NCBI GenBank assembly: GCA_025449115.1
Contig: JAHLKC010000064.1
Location: 62,001-126,000, forward strand
Length of the DNA stretch: 64,000 nt
Origin: Chytridium lagenaria
Taxonomy: Eukaryota > Chytridiomycota > Chytridiomycetes > Chytridiales > Chytridiaceae
Direction: 5' to 3'
Part shown: one piece after another, positions 1 to 11,954 of the stretch
Layout: the number at the start of each line of letters is the position of its first letter
Numbering within the stretch: the first letter of the stretch is position 1
Made by a program: the position numbers and the translations under genes
The notes under the pieces: generated by a model
The model's input: only the letters and a program-made list of their open reading frames with translations
The model's database searches: none
Told to the model about the DNA's origin: nothing

Positions 1-278
1 ATGTACTCTACATACGTGTTTGAACTTTGAAATTTGAATGTAGAAATATATGTAAAATGTCCAAGCATTTTTGTTTAGTGATATTTCCTTGTGTCACTAT
101 CATCAAAAAATAATATCATCAATTCATCATCCTGTGACCCTTTAAAACCCAGGAACTGTTCAAAGCAACGTCTCGGCTGAGACTTTCATACGCTCCGTCT
201 CAAGGTTAAGAGGACGTCCTTTTAGAATTATATCGTCATCCATCCATCATACAAGCGACATAGCAATTCAAAGAAATA
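1..278. promoter_or_regulatory. promoter region of the WSC gene
   Basis: This AT-rich stretch precedes the WSC-protein ATG at 279. It holds no coding signal that I trust. Confidence 0.4.
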
Positions 279-2550
279 ATGTCATCAACGTCTAATGCTG
301 ATAGCCCATCACCTCCCGTCGTGGTAGTGGATGATCTGTCACTACCATCATCATCATCATCATCATCATCAACATCATCACCACAACAACAACAGCAACA
401 CTATATCCAGAATGTCAAGGTGGTGCCCGAGCTACGCTGTGAGATTATCGGAGAATTCAACCCTCGTCTCCGAGACCTCTCCCTCAAGAACTTGGATCCA
501 ACCATCCCCATCCGTTCCCTGAAATCCATTCTCCTTTCACACCGTCTCTCCCTCTCCCCCGTCGCAACATCCGCCTTGGCCGCCTCATCCGATACTAAAT
601 CCACTGTAGAACACAAAAAGCCAGGTGGATCCACTGGACTCTTGACGCCTTTACAAAATGCGTGGTCCTTGGACAGGCGTAAAGCATCATCGTCATCTCC
701 ACCCGTATCCGCCGAAGTCATTTCGCCGGGTTCAAGAAACCTTGACAATGACGATGACCTTGTTGAATTGTTTCTTGTGAACTGTCCAGAGGCGTCGTCT
801 TCATCTCCCGACCATCTTCCCGTTGACGGAGAATGATGAACGTATCTCCCCTCTTCACATCTTCAACTCGTTTGGGACGACGGAACTCACCCCGGAGCAA
901 GTCTCCACCGTCGTCCCCACAAGTGTTCACGTATCATCCGATCGATACGCCGGCAAGACCTTGGGCGACCTTGTGCCATGGTTACTGTCCTCAAAGAAAA
1001 CCATCGATCCTTCACCCCGTCTCACCCATGACGTGGCATCCCTAAAATCCTCTCACGGAGACAGCGACTACGTCAACGACGACATACTCGACGGAAAATC
1101 CACCGACCTCTTCATCCCCCCAACCGCCACTGCCACAACCTCATCCTCTGTCGCCAGCAGCACCCGAGTTCCCAGGCTTTCCTTCACAGCCCCTACAGAT
1201 TCCCAGCCCTCACTTGACACCTTATCCCCACCAAATGGCACCATTCATCTCCTCGTCACAATCCGCTTCTCTGCGCTCGTGAGTAACACGTCCGTCACGT
1301 CCCCGTCGTCAACGCTGTCACGGTCCATTTCGCCGCATCCGGCCCACGGATCCCTCGATGCCGTGGATCAAACCAACTCTAGCACTCTCCTTGGTAGAAT
1401 GAGGAGACGTTCTCAGCTCATGGACACGGGACCCCTGGCGGCTGTTGAGTCAACATCAGCTCGCGGAAAGAACGGTTCGCCTTTTGATTGCTGTCACACA
1501 ATTCCTTTTTGGCTTGATTTATTTATTCTCCTTTCTTTGGGCTCAACATTTAAATGTTTTTGTAGGTCCATCCGCAGGTCCTCTTATCACTCCGTCTACG
1601 TCTATGGAGTCTGTGGTAAACTCGACAAAGAGTGCCCCGGCCTCTGTGGTGGCGACACCCGGGGAGTCTACGACTCGCGCGACAAAGGTGGTGTCGTTCC
1701 ATGGCAGTACAGAGCGCATTAAGGGTAAGGAAGTTGTTTCGGATGAACCGGAGGAGGAGGAGGAGTCTGAGGATTCCACGAGTCTAGAAAGTGGGGACAA
1801 GTCAAAAGGTACGACATTTAACAGCATCTTCCCAATATCCGTTCCTGTTGTTTCAACTTGTGTCAAATGTGCCTCTCTTAGTGCCTGATCACTAACCCCA
1901 CTCTCTTCACACCGAAACCAAAAAAAAAAAAAACAACAGAGGACCCCGAACTGCGACGAAAACGCCGCCGCTTCCTCACCATCGCAGCTGGCATCTCCCT
2001 CCTCGTCCTCCTCCTCATCCTTGCTATCGTTCTCGGCATCCGCGCGTCCCGTCCCTCCTCCGCTTCTTCACCCTCCTCAATCTCCACCCCCTCCTCAACT
2101 CCCCAATCGCTTCCCCCACCTTCCATCAACACAACCTGGCTCTATATTGGCTGCTATGCCGACGCTGGTACCCCCTCCTCCACTCTCCCACTCTCCGTAC
2201 CCCCCTCCCTCCAGCCTCTCATCCCAACGCCCCCGCTCCTCCCCCGTCTCTTTGGCAGCCCCAACACCTACTCCTTGAACCGTGGTCTCCAACTCCCTGG
2301 CTCCCGATTCACCCCCAAAACGTGTTTTGATGCGTGTGCATTCCAGGCGGCGCAGGCGTCGTCCATCAAAACGTTTGGGTACGCCGGGGTGCAGTATTTT
2401 GGGGAGTGTTGGTGTGGGGAGACGTTTACGGAGGGGATGGAGACGATGAGGGTTTTGAATGAGACTGAGTGTAATGTTGGGAAGTGTGTGGAGGATGGGA
2501 ATGCTATCTGTGGGACGGCGAATAGGATGAGTATGTTTCAGAGGCAGTGA
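279..2550 (+). CDS. WSC-domain single-pass membrane protein
   Basis: This is a probable cell-surface protein with a carbohydrate-binding WSC domain at its C-terminus. The order is a Ser/Pro/Thr-rich N-terminal half, an acidic stretch (DEPEEEEESED), a basic cluster RRKRRR, one strong transmembrane helix (about 1965-2045), a Ser/Pro linker and the WSC domain (about 2130-2550). The domain shows the expected cysteines: IGCYADAG, CFDAC, ECWCG, ECNVGKC and ICG. There is no N-terminal signal peptide, and the basic cluster precedes the helix, so I infer a type II topology. Exons that keep the frame are 279-about 776, 832-1474, 1566-1808 and 1940-2550. The introns 1475-1565 and 1809-1939 have clear GT-AG ends. 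The first frame change, near 777-831, could be a 55-nt GT-AG intron or a sequencing error. The N-terminal Ser run comes from a TCA microsatellite. Confidence 0.8.
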
Positions 2551-3093
2551 AAGGTGGCTACTGGTGTTTTTATGAATGCTAGACTTCACGTGTACTTTTC
2601 ACAGGGTTTCTTTACCTTTACCTTTCTAAATAATTTCATACCTTTAATGGCCCTCTTTTTTAACCCGTGTTAGTATCTCCGGTCTCAGTTTCATCCCATA
2701 TATTACTTTCTTTTCTGTCGTCAACGCTTCTCTTCGTTTTTTCGGTTGAGCGTTTGGATGTGACCCTTCTTTCTTCTCTTTCTCGTTTTCCAAAAATATA
2801 TTACTATTTTACCTTATAGTTAACAATATGATATGCCACTTTGAGTGATACTGTCCATTATCAGATATATCATTCAACAATTGAAAAGAAACCTATCATC
2901 CACCTCCTCGTCCTTCAAACATATACAAAAGCCTTCATTACCCCCAAAAAATCACATCACCTCATTCCCTCCATTCCAACTGCTCCCTAGATCTCTTCCC
3001 CTTTCCCAAACAACAATATACACAAACCTCTACCTACCCTTACTTCCCCCACCCCCCTTAACTCCCTCCCCCCGCTCCTCACCGCCCGTCCAA
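2551..3093. other. convergent intergenic region
   Basis: This stretch lies between the 3' ends of the WSC gene and the TYR1 gene. It is T-rich on the left and C-rich on the right. I see no coding signal, RNA gene or repeat; it probably holds two 3' untranslated regions. Confidence 0.5.
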
Positions 3094-5017
3094 TCATCCC
3101 ATTCCCCACTCCCACCAACCGTTTCCACACCTTCCCTTCTCCCTCGTCCCACCATCGCGTCCCTTAAAAAACCCCTGCACCTTTTCAAAACGATCCCTGT
3201 ACGCCTCGAAATTCCCTTGCTCTATGCATTCACACCATCCCGCGACGGACGTGACGAATTGCATGTCGACGGCACGCGTGGTGAGGGAGGTGAGGGAGGC
3301 GTGGATGGCAGAGGTTAGGAGGTGAGGGGTGAGAAAGAGGTGTTCGGTGATGCCGCTACAAAAATAGGTTTAAGGATCCGCAAGCCGCATAAATAGAACG
3401 TGGAAAACGGGGATTGAAAGCGTGAACGAGGAAAATGGAAATCAAAGTAAAAATGAGGGGAATACTACTTACATCCATAATCCAAACACTGGCGTATTAC
3501 ACACCAAATGATCATAAGGATTCATCCCCATCTTTCCAGCAATCCACAATGGCCAATAAGGACAAATGCGAATTCTCACCAACGCCTTCCTCCCCACCGC
3601 CACCCATACTTTTCGCAAAATCATCAATCAACTCCTTAGACAACAACGTGGCAGTGCTTTCGCTCCGTTCCAATCCAAACACATGATGACCGGCCTAATG
3701 ATAAATTTAATAGACCGGAGGGACGGGGTTGTTTACCTCCATGACACGACGCGTGAATTCTTCGTGACGGTGTTGAATCATGAGGGCAAAGAGCTCAGAG
3801 ACGGAACGAGAGTATTGGCGGATTTGGATGCGGGCGCTGGGGTTGAGGATGGCGAGGCCTTTTTAGATAGGCGTTAGAAGAGAATGAGGGAGGAGGGGGG
3901 ATTTACCTGCGTATACGTGCCATTTGTTGCTAAAGATACGGAGGGTGAGATGGATTTTAACGCTGTCAATGCCGTTGACTTGGTTTTCCCACTTTGATGG
4001 CATACCACACGAAACAATTAGTCCTGTCGATACGAAATGAAGAAAAAGGGTAATAAGATAATGTAAACTCACAGGATAGTTTCCGCTACTCGCCCAAGCA
4101 TGTCCCATACTAAATCACGCATCAAAACACATTCTCATTTCAACACATGGAATTTGAAAAACCAACCTTAAAAAGGCTGCATGGGTGACTGCTTGAGTGT
4201 CTGCTGTGATATCATCATGCTCCTTCTGAGTCAAATACACCATCTGACTCCCAAGACTCCTCAACACCTCCCTAACCCTCTCAAACCGTTCTTCATCAGC
4301 ACGATGTCGAATGACAACCTAACCCAACAACATATTAGAATCACCCCCTAAAGAAAAAGAAAAAAGAATAGACGAGGGAGGGATTTCCTCACCATCGCTT
4401 GCGTCGTTGGATCCACATTCGGTCCATGCATGGAATGCGCCGTCACAATCCCTACATCATCCGGTAGATACCTCTCAAAAGCTTTAATCTCGGGTTCCTT
4501 CACAGACGTCTGTCCACCCACAACCGCCCCTACTTTTGTCGCTAACACATCATCAACATCACCAAAAAGTATATTCCCGGTTACCTGGTCCATACATCCC
4601 CACAACTTTATCTAAGCTACTCGCTTCAACCGAGTAGATGACATAATCGCATCTTCGAGAAACATGAAAGCCGTCAACGTGGACAGTGACATTCGGTGAT
4701 GCTGGAAAAAAGCATTAGAAGGGGTGTTTTTACGAGGAAGTAAAAACTTACCACCGAAATCGGATTTCAGCGTCTCGTAGTTTTGGGGGAGGTCGCAGAC
4801 GTGAACGCTGTCGGTTGGTTTAGTTATAGAGAGTTTTGGGAGCTTACGAGTATCCTGCTGCGGAGATGCGACGGGCGTAGAGACGGCCCATGTCACCCAT
4901 ACCGATGATACCGACGTGGTAGGACGCCTTGGAGATGGATACGGTTGCATTGGATGTTGGTGTAAGGGATGGCATCGGCGGTGATGAGGAGGAGGGTTTG
5001 AAGGCAGACGCCGCCAT
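3094..5017 (-). CDS. TYR1: prephenate dehydrogenase (NADP+)
   Basis: The product oxidatively decarboxylates prephenate to 4-hydroxyphenylpyruvate in tyrosine biosynthesis, in the cytosol. The protein starts MAASAFKPSSS and reaches a Rossmann fold with GIIGMGDMGRLYARRIS. It continues with CDLPQNYETLKSDFG, then VGAVVGGQTSVKEPEIKAFE, LPDDVGIVTAHSMHGP and SVKIHLTLRIFSNKWHVYAG, all of which follow fungal Tyr1. The C-terminal GNFEAYRDRFEKVQGFF matches the end of the yeast enzyme, and the stop is at 3094-3096. At least five introns are needed; exon 1 is 4848-5017 and ends at a GTAAGC donor. The start is the first ATG in frame with the Rossmann fold. The gene is on the same strand as the PROPPIN, DUF829 and PIMT genes, with ordinary gaps. 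Confidence 0.9.
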
Positions 5018-5571
5018 CAGTGTGTTTGATTATTGGAATGAATGGAGAGATTAGATAAAATCGAGATGGTGACAAGTCCGATTGTTGGAGGTCGAGTCAT
5101 GAGTTGTCATTTGGGCTGACATCACCAAGAAGACCAATGGACCTGCGTGCCAGCGAAGGATGCCCGCGACGCGCAAATTACTCAAAACGACGCGATCCAA
5201 CACGTACAAAAACTCCACACTCTTCGCTATTCACACAAACACCCCAACAGGAGACCAGCATGCAGCAACACTTTATATCAACAATTTAAAATATATAAAA
5301 AAAGGCATGCTCACGGATATTATGATGAAAACCTGATAATATAGAAGAAAGTAAATCCAATAAACCATTGTGAACCCACAAAGGAAAATAACTAAAAAAC
5401 AAAAACAAAAAATACGGATAAGCATATAGCATTTAGAAAGAAGAAGAAAACGCAAAGCCCGTTTAAGGTACATTAAAAAACGACAACAAGGGGACACAAG
5501 CAAAGGCCTCAGAACGTCTTTTTAAGAGAAAAAAATAAGAAAAAAAAATACATCAAAGGAGAAGGACCATC
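5018..5571. other. intergenic, TYR1 promoter and PROPPIN 3' UTR
   Basis: This is an AT-rich stretch between two minus-strand genes. It should hold the TYR1 promoter on the left and the 3' UTR of the PROPPIN gene on the right (A-rich from about 5280 to 5550). I see no gene in it. Confidence 0.5.
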
Positions 5572-8449
5572 TCAACCATCATCCTCCTCCATCCCAGGCC
5601 CCCAAGCCGCACTAACCACAAACCCCTCGGGCGAAGTCTCAACCCCCTTTCCACCTCTTCTCCCTCCCCCAATCTCCGGATCCGCAACCCCAACTCCATC
5701 AGGTTCAACTCCAACCCCCCTATAAAACCTCACAAACCCTTCCAACACTCCATCTCTCGCCGCAAGGCTCCACTGCCCCCCGCAGCGAGATGTCCAGGCG
5801 CACCAGGTGGAGCGTCAAAGCAAAACTTGTAGAAAGATCCATCGGCACAGAGACATATGATGGAATTGGCGTGCGTGACAGGACCTGAGGACCATGTTGT
5901 TGGGCGGGGGGTGCAGAGGTGCCTGGAAGGGTGGATGTGGCGGTACCGGTTTTAAAATCAAAGTAGAGGGCTTTGGTTGGTGGAGGTGGCGGAGGCGCAG
6001 GGGCGAGGTTTCCCGGTCCCGCTCTAACGGCATCCACTGCGCGCCGGGCAGCAGAGGCTGGACCATCGTCGGCGCGATCGGAGGCGGCAAAGGCGCAGAT
6101 GCATTTAGCTTCCACAGGGAGAGAAAACTGAGCGAAGCTCCATTCGGAAGAAAAGTATTTAGAGAGAGGGGAGAAGAAGGAGAGGGTGGAGAGACGGTTG
6201 GTGAGGCCTGATGTGAAGGTGGAGGAGGATGACGAGGTGGTGGAAGGGGAGGAGGCCTGGATGGACGGGGAGGCGCCTCTTGGAAGGTTGGAGGAAGATC
6301 TCGTTGACGAAGAGGTTGGGATGGGGGATGCAGATTGAGCGTATGGTGACAATGGAGGTACATTTCCGGGTCGCATTGAAGGAGAAGCGGCGGCAGGTCT
6401 ACCGGATGCGTACGGAGGAGACCCAGTCATGGACGGTGAAGTAGGGATCGAGTTTCCACCCAACCCATCAATAACCATACCACCAGGCGTGGATCCACCC
6501 AAAGGATACGCCATTTGTGCAGCAACCATAGAAGCACCCACAGCAGGATCCGTGTTCTGCATAGGTTGATGCGCGGGACTCGAATGTTGAGCTCCTGTGA
6601 CGTTGAATACATGAATAGTGCCTTTATCACTCGACACGCAGAGTCGTGTTCCTTCCAAATTAAACGCGATGCAGAAAATCTCGGCACGATCCAACCCTCT
6701 ACGAAGCTCATTGATGAGCCTTCCGGATCGTGTTTCAAACACTCGAATCAGAGTTCCAGTTTCAGAGGCGGTGGCAATGAGATGACCCGAATGAGAGACA
6801 GTGAAACAGGAAAGACCGGAAGTATGTGCGGCAATGATCGAGATAGGGGGATTGGGAAGAGGAGACGGTGGGGCAATGACGAGCGGTGAATTACGTGTAT
6901 TGGAAGGATGGGGAGGTGATGAAGATGAGGATGTCGCTTTGGAAGGTGTCGTTGTTGATGGATTACGGGAAGCGGCGCCTGGAATCGGGTCGGCAATGGG
7001 ACCTAACTGAAGCTCGCATATTTGAACTTGACCCACCATTCGACCCAGGAAGGCGAGGACGGCGGTATTGGGACGTCCACCAACGCCGGCGAGAGGGGAA
7101 GGAGATAGAGATACGAGACCGCGGTCGTTACGCATGGTTTCAAAAGTATGTAGACGACGTGGGCGAGGTGAAAATGTATAGACCACCACCCGATTCCAAA
7201 AAACGATAATCATTCTGCAAATAAAAAAGTCAGGCATCTAAAAAAACAAACACGTAAACAAAAAAACAAAAAAAAAACAGACCACATATCCCTTACCTAT
7301 CCATCCTAAGCTTCACCGCCTTTACCTCGCTCTTAAATTGAAGCTGCATGATAACCCTCCCTTAGCATCATCCCATATCACAACCCTATTCGCCGGAAAC
7401 TTTGGATTCCTTCCCCACCCACAAGCGCCACATAATTACTCCGATACAGCATCTCCACAATCGCAATACCCCCCGGTCGATCCAATTCAGGACGAGGCGG
7501 CAACGACGCCCCCGTCATCATATCATCCGACCCCGTTGAAGTCGGCGACAAAGGCCTCGATGCACGACGTCCAGACGGCGATGACCCGAATGACGGGAGG
7601 GGAGGTGACGATGAAAGACCGCCTGCGTAGGGTGATGTCGGGTCATCGTCGGCTTCCATCTCAAACCCGAAATCATCACTGTCGTCCTCCACTTCGACTA
7701 TGAGGGGAGGGGAAGCGGAAGGTGATTTCTCAAACACAAGGTCACCAACGGGGGTCTCTTCATCGTCAACTTGAACATTATAGTCATGGTCGAACCCATC
7801 GTCATCTTTCAAGGATCCTCCACCCCTGGACGGAGCAAATTCATCCTCACTTTCAATATCACGAAGGTCATCAAACGAAGTCGACGACAGAGCTTTCGGC
7901 CCGTCATCACTGAAAACTTGACGTTCCCGCTTGAAGGCGGTGACGCCGCAACCGCTTTCCCCGCTCTTCTCCTCCTCCGCTTCCACTCCTCATCATCTTG
8001 AGAGGGAACTGCTCTCGGCGACGTCGAAGCCGGCGCTCTCGGAGGTTTCGACCTATCCCCCCACTCTTTGGTACATTCAAAGCAGGTACCCTTCGTTGCC
8101 CCTCTCGTTTCACCCTCCCCGCCTCCATCAGCGGCGACGAAGAAGCAGGAGACGACGACGCCGTGCTCGAAAACGTTGGATTGGCGGACAAGAAGGCCAC
8201 ATGCTCTCTCCTAGCTCGTTCATGTAGCGGGTCAGTGTTGTAGACGCGGAAACCGGCAACGGTTCCAACGCCAAAGCATGAAGCGTCTTGGTTGAAACCA
8301 ACGTAGAGGAGACCTTGGGCGGCGTTGTAGACTTCTGCGGCGGTGGAGGTGGATGTGGATGTGACGGCGGCGGTTGCGGCGGAGGTGGAGGTGGAGGCTT
8401 TGAGAGCGGATGAGGTTTGGTGATGGAGTGGCCGATGCGTCAGGTTCAT
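5572..8449 (-). CDS. PROPPIN WD40 protein, Hsv2/WIPI3-4 type
   Basis: This is a phosphoinositide-binding beta-propeller of the Atg18/WIPI family, which acts on autophagic and endosomal membranes. The first blade reads LLYVGFNQDASCFGVGT and FRVYNTDPLHERARR, closer to Hsv2/WDR45B than to Atg18. It is followed by a long acidic insertion, then GGIAIVEMLYRSNYVALVGG, PKFPANRVVIWDDAKGR and LQFKSEVKAV. The signature blade has SETGTLIRVFETRSG and LINELRRG; the RRG motif binds PI3P/PI(3,5)P2 in the family. A long Ser/Pro loop precedes EWSFAQFSLPVE and the last blade, NSIICLCADGSFYKF. A 62-nt intron (5885-5946, GTACCG to CTCAG) joins FDFKTG to PVTHANS. Single missing bases at 7359-7361, 7413-7416, near 8068 and near 5770 break the frame. 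With the last one allowed for, the protein ends GPGMEEDDG at 5572. Confidence 0.85.
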
Positions 8450-8744
8450 TTCATGTGACGTTGAGGGGTATAATAATGTGGAAGAGAGATGGATTTGGGT
8501 TGAGTTTGGACAAGTTCACAAACGGGAAATCGGAACAACAATATTAGGAGCGGACGATGGGTACGCGATGCAGCCATTTTCATTCTTAGCCTGCTTGCCA
8601 TTGAAGCCACGGGCAAAGGAGGATGAGCCAAATGAACAGCATGTTTTCAGTATATTTATATCGCAGCTAAGAGAACGACGGGTGAACGTCACGTCAACGA
8701 AACATCAATTTATCACGTTTAACAGAATCCAGATTCCACCTCCA

Positions 8745-9816
8745 TCAAACAGAGACCCCATCTTCAGTCTGATCCAACACCTTCTCCACCTCGTCCCAAT
8801 ACACCTTTCTATCCTCCACCTTTGCAATCAACTTGACATGCTCCGCGTCCTCAAACCGTTTCGCAACGACCACCACCCCATCCCCTCGTCCCATCTCCTG
8901 ATACTCCTCCACATGATTCCATTTTACAAGTTCATCTTTACGACTATACAAAAACAACCTGGGTCCTTCCAACCCTCCCATTTTCGTGACCGCGTTCCTC
9001 GCAGCCTTCTCAATGGCGGTTTCCTTGATCCCACGAAACGTGTAATAGATCTTGATTAAGGTGAAGACGGCGCGGAGGAAGAAACGGAAGAGGAGACGGG
9101 TGAGACCTTTTGTGTTGTGGGTGAAGGCGGTGAGGGCAGAGTCGATGGAACTGCGACCTGGGGTGGAGTCGAGGATGATGGCGCTGGTTTGGAGGGGCTT
9201 CTTAAGGGAGGTGAGGAGGGTGGTGAGTTTGTGGAGGTTGATCGTTCCTTTGGTTATTTCAAATGTTAGATATTTTCAAACGTATGAGATATAGAACATA
9301 ATAGGGCTGTTGAATATGGTTGGATTCTTTAATGTGCCAAAAAAAAGGAAACATTAGAGGAACTATAAAATGAAAAAGGAATGCTTTGCCGAAAGGCTCA
9401 AGTTAAGACCATCCACCCCTAACAAACTCACCTCCATTCGAAAACGCATGCACGACGGCCTTATTCCTCCCCCCCTTCAACACCCCCAACTCCTCCAAAA
9501 CCGGTACACCCTTCTTAAACGCCCCAGGTCCCGAAAAAAAGAACGCTTGATAACACAACAGTCAGCTTCTCCCTCATCACCACCAAAAATCAACACTTAC
9601 AATTCCCTGACTCAAGCGTGACGACGACGGTATGTCCTTGATCTCGATAATACTGCGCATACTTGTTCACATACTGCATCCGTCCATTCATCCAACCGAA
9701 TAGGATGATGGTGCGGGATGTCCGAGGGGGGTGACGGGGGCTGTGGGGCCTCCGATGAAGAAAGGACCGATTTGGCGATAGCCGTGGAGGGCGGCGACGG
9801 CGGATGCGGTTGACAT
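8745..9816 (-). CDS. DUF829 / TMEM53-like alpha-beta hydrolase-fold protein
   Basis: The protein looks like the eukaryotic DUF829 (TMEM53/PaxU-like) family, whose biochemical role is not settled. The strand of the hydrolase-like core reads TIILFGWMNGRMQYVNKYAQ, then YYRDQGHTVVVTLESG. The end reads LFLYSRKDELVKWNHVEEY and VKLIAKVEDRKVYWDEV, the usual SxxDxxV/H arrangement near the C-terminus of this family. The start MSTASAVAALHGYRQIG at 9816 is joined to the core only if one base is missing from the G6 run at 9726-9731; no GT-AG intron in that interval restores the frame. Two or three introns lie between the N-terminal and C-terminal exons. The assignment to the family is from remembered motifs; the function is unknown. 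Confidence 0.7.
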
Positions 9817-10192
9817 TGGATGTTGATGCGATGGAAGCTGTTGGGAGATTTAAAAGGAATCAGGTGAGACGGGAGATCTGTTTTACCGATAGAGTCGATC
9901 GGACTTGTCTTATGTCAGCAAAGGACATTGTTCAAGACACGTCGTGGCATGCATCGTAAACAAACCACCCCCCTCCTCACCACATCACCAGAAATGCGGG
10001 TCCCTCCCTCCCCTCTAAACCTCCACACAAAACATCACATTCAAACACCATCAGCAAAAAAAAAACGCAACATGTATTCCTCCCTCACCACATCAAATAA
10101 CGCGTCCCACCACACAAAAACATTACATTCAAACAACCATCATCAGCAAAAAACGCAACATCTCTTCCCTCCAAAAGAAAGGCAAACATCTA
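9817..10192. other. intergenic with imperfect direct repeats
   Basis: This stretch lies between the DUF829 start and the PIMT stop, both on the minus strand. It carries the approximately 60-bp imperfect direct repeat listed separately and no coding signal that I trust. Confidence 0.5.
10024..10171. repeat. imperfect tandem direct repeat, about 87-bp spacing
   Basis: Positions 10024-10082 and 10111-10171 share an ordered series of blocks: CACACAAAA, ACAT[CT]ACATTCAAACA, CATCAGCAAAA and ACGCAACAT. They differ mainly in A-run length and one short insertion. A weaker similarity (CCTC.CTCACCACATCA) extends the unit to the left at 9971 and 10081. It sits in the probable 3' flank of the PIMT gene. 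Confidence 0.75.
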
Positions 10193-11237
10193 TCAAACCC
10201 CAACCTGCTTCTCCAAAGACGTCAACGGCACATACATCACCCCACACTTGACTCTCATCGTCACCTCCCCCTCCACATCTTTATCAACAACCAAAAGCTC
10301 CTGCGTGTCCGTCCCCACCGGAATAACGAGTCGTCCTTAAAAAAAAAAAAACGTCAACCCCCCCCCAAAAAAAATAACAGATGGTTGTAAATACCTCCTG
10401 GTTTAAGTTGCTCAATCAGCGCCGTAGGGATCTCTGGCGCCGCAGCCCCAACATGGATGCTACAATAAAGGCTCATCAGCTAGTCTTCAAAACAAACGGG
10501 TTGAAGATGAAAAAGCAACCAAAGGCGGAGGTACTTCTTCCCATCCTAGAAACAAAACTAGTGACCCATCATGCAATAGGTGAATAAGTCTGAGGAGATA
10601 AAAGACCATCATAAAGGCATGCCCGAGAGGTATCATAAAGCAAGAGAGGTACCATAAAAACAAAAAAAACAAACGTATTATACCAATCAAACGGCGCCTC
10701 CTCCGAAAACCCCAACCTCCCATCCCCCCTAAAAAACCTAACCCCACCCACCCTCTCCCTCCCCACATTCCGTTCCGCAAACTCCACAAGCTCCTCAACA
10801 TGTTCAACCCCAACCACCCCCCCTCCATCAACCATATGCGCCATCACAGCCGCCAAATACCCACTCCCACTCCCAACATCAAGCACTTTAGCACCCTACC
10901 AAAAAAAAAAGTCAGAGGTATACATTGACGGAAAGGTAAAACGTACAGGTTTCAACCAAGGTTCCAGAATTTCTAAACACATGGCATGCATATGTGGAGC
11001 GCTGATGGTGGCTCCATACCCTACGTTCCCGTCAATCAACAGTGTTCACAAAGAAATGCGTTCACCTATGGATACCGGATGATCTCTATACGGTTTCGCG
11101 CATTCCGGCGGAACGTAATTCGCACGATCAACTTTCAACATGGCGTTAAACACTGAATCTGTTTGAATGAGGTGATTGCCTCGAAGCGCTTGGAGGAGGG
11201 TGACGTTGGAGGTCCCATGAGACCGCCAAGCGCACAT
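10193..11237 (-). CDS. protein-L-isoaspartate O-methyltransferase
   Basis: This enzyme repairs damaged proteins by methylating L-isoaspartyl residues with S-adenosylmethionine, in the cytosol. The start is [19 protein letters not shown], followed by [18 protein letters not shown] and [10 protein letters not shown] second exon gives [19 protein letters not shown], the substrate-loop motif of the family. The SAM-binding motif I is [23 protein letters not shown], with [17 protein letters not shown] after it. The C-terminal exons give [19 protein letters not shown] and [20 protein letters not shown], again standard for PIMT. The stop is at 10193-10195. There are about five introns, some A-rich. 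The length and order of motifs fit the usual roughly 230-residue enzyme. I see nothing odd except the repeats downstream. Confidence 0.9.
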
Positions 11238-11954
11238 TATTGTTGGGTGGCGAAGGATATTGACAATTGGGGTTTTTTCGTGGAATAGAGGGTTTCAACC
11301 TTTTTTTTGGGAAGGGGAGAGAGTCTCTGGTACGCTCCACCATCACGAAACCGTCATCACCAAACCGACAGGAAACACATCATGCAACGATTTCATATAT
11401 ATAAAAATAGAAATAATAGATACCTTCAACCTCCCACCACAAAAATCCAACGCATCCTTTCCATATCCTCAACAAACCCAAAAACCACATCAGCATCAGC
11501 ATCACCATCTTCACCCAAAACCCACCCCCCCCAAAAAAAAAAAAAACAAAACGATTAATCAGCATCAGACACTCCAAAAAAAAAGGCAATACGCAAAGAA
11601 TCACGTTTCAAATAAAAAGAAACAACAAAAATAGCAAAGATCACCAAAGACGGTGGACGGAGAAGCAGAATAGCAATAAAGAAAACACGAGAGAAGAAAA
11701 AGAAAAAGCAAGAGCGAGTCCAAGTTCTTTGTCACTAAAATAAACGACACAGCTATTCCTTTTTCCATAAACACAAAAACACAAAATAAAATAAAGCAAG
11801 AAGCAACACAACTTTGGAATCCAAAGAAAAGGTAATCATTCTCTATACAATAATAAAAAGGAGTTAGTGTACGTGTTACTACTAAATTCTTGAACCGCAC
11901 TAAACTCACCTCCCACAATGTCGCCAAAAAAAAAAAAAAACCAACACACTCTCT
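11238..11954. other. A-rich intergenic region
   Basis: This is the promoter side of the PIMT gene and the 3' side of the next minus-strand gene. It is rich in A runs on the + strand, including runs near 11530 and 11930. I see no gene or structured RNA. Confidence 0.5.

Noticed and set aside
349..373. TCA microsatellite as a regulatory repeat
   Set aside because: It lies inside the first exon of the WSC gene and codes for a Ser run, which is common in such proteins.
5885..5946. A homopolymer error in the C6 run of the PROPPIN gene
   Set aside because: A 62-nt GT-AG intron restores the frame and joins conserved blocks, so the simpler intron explanation is preferred here.
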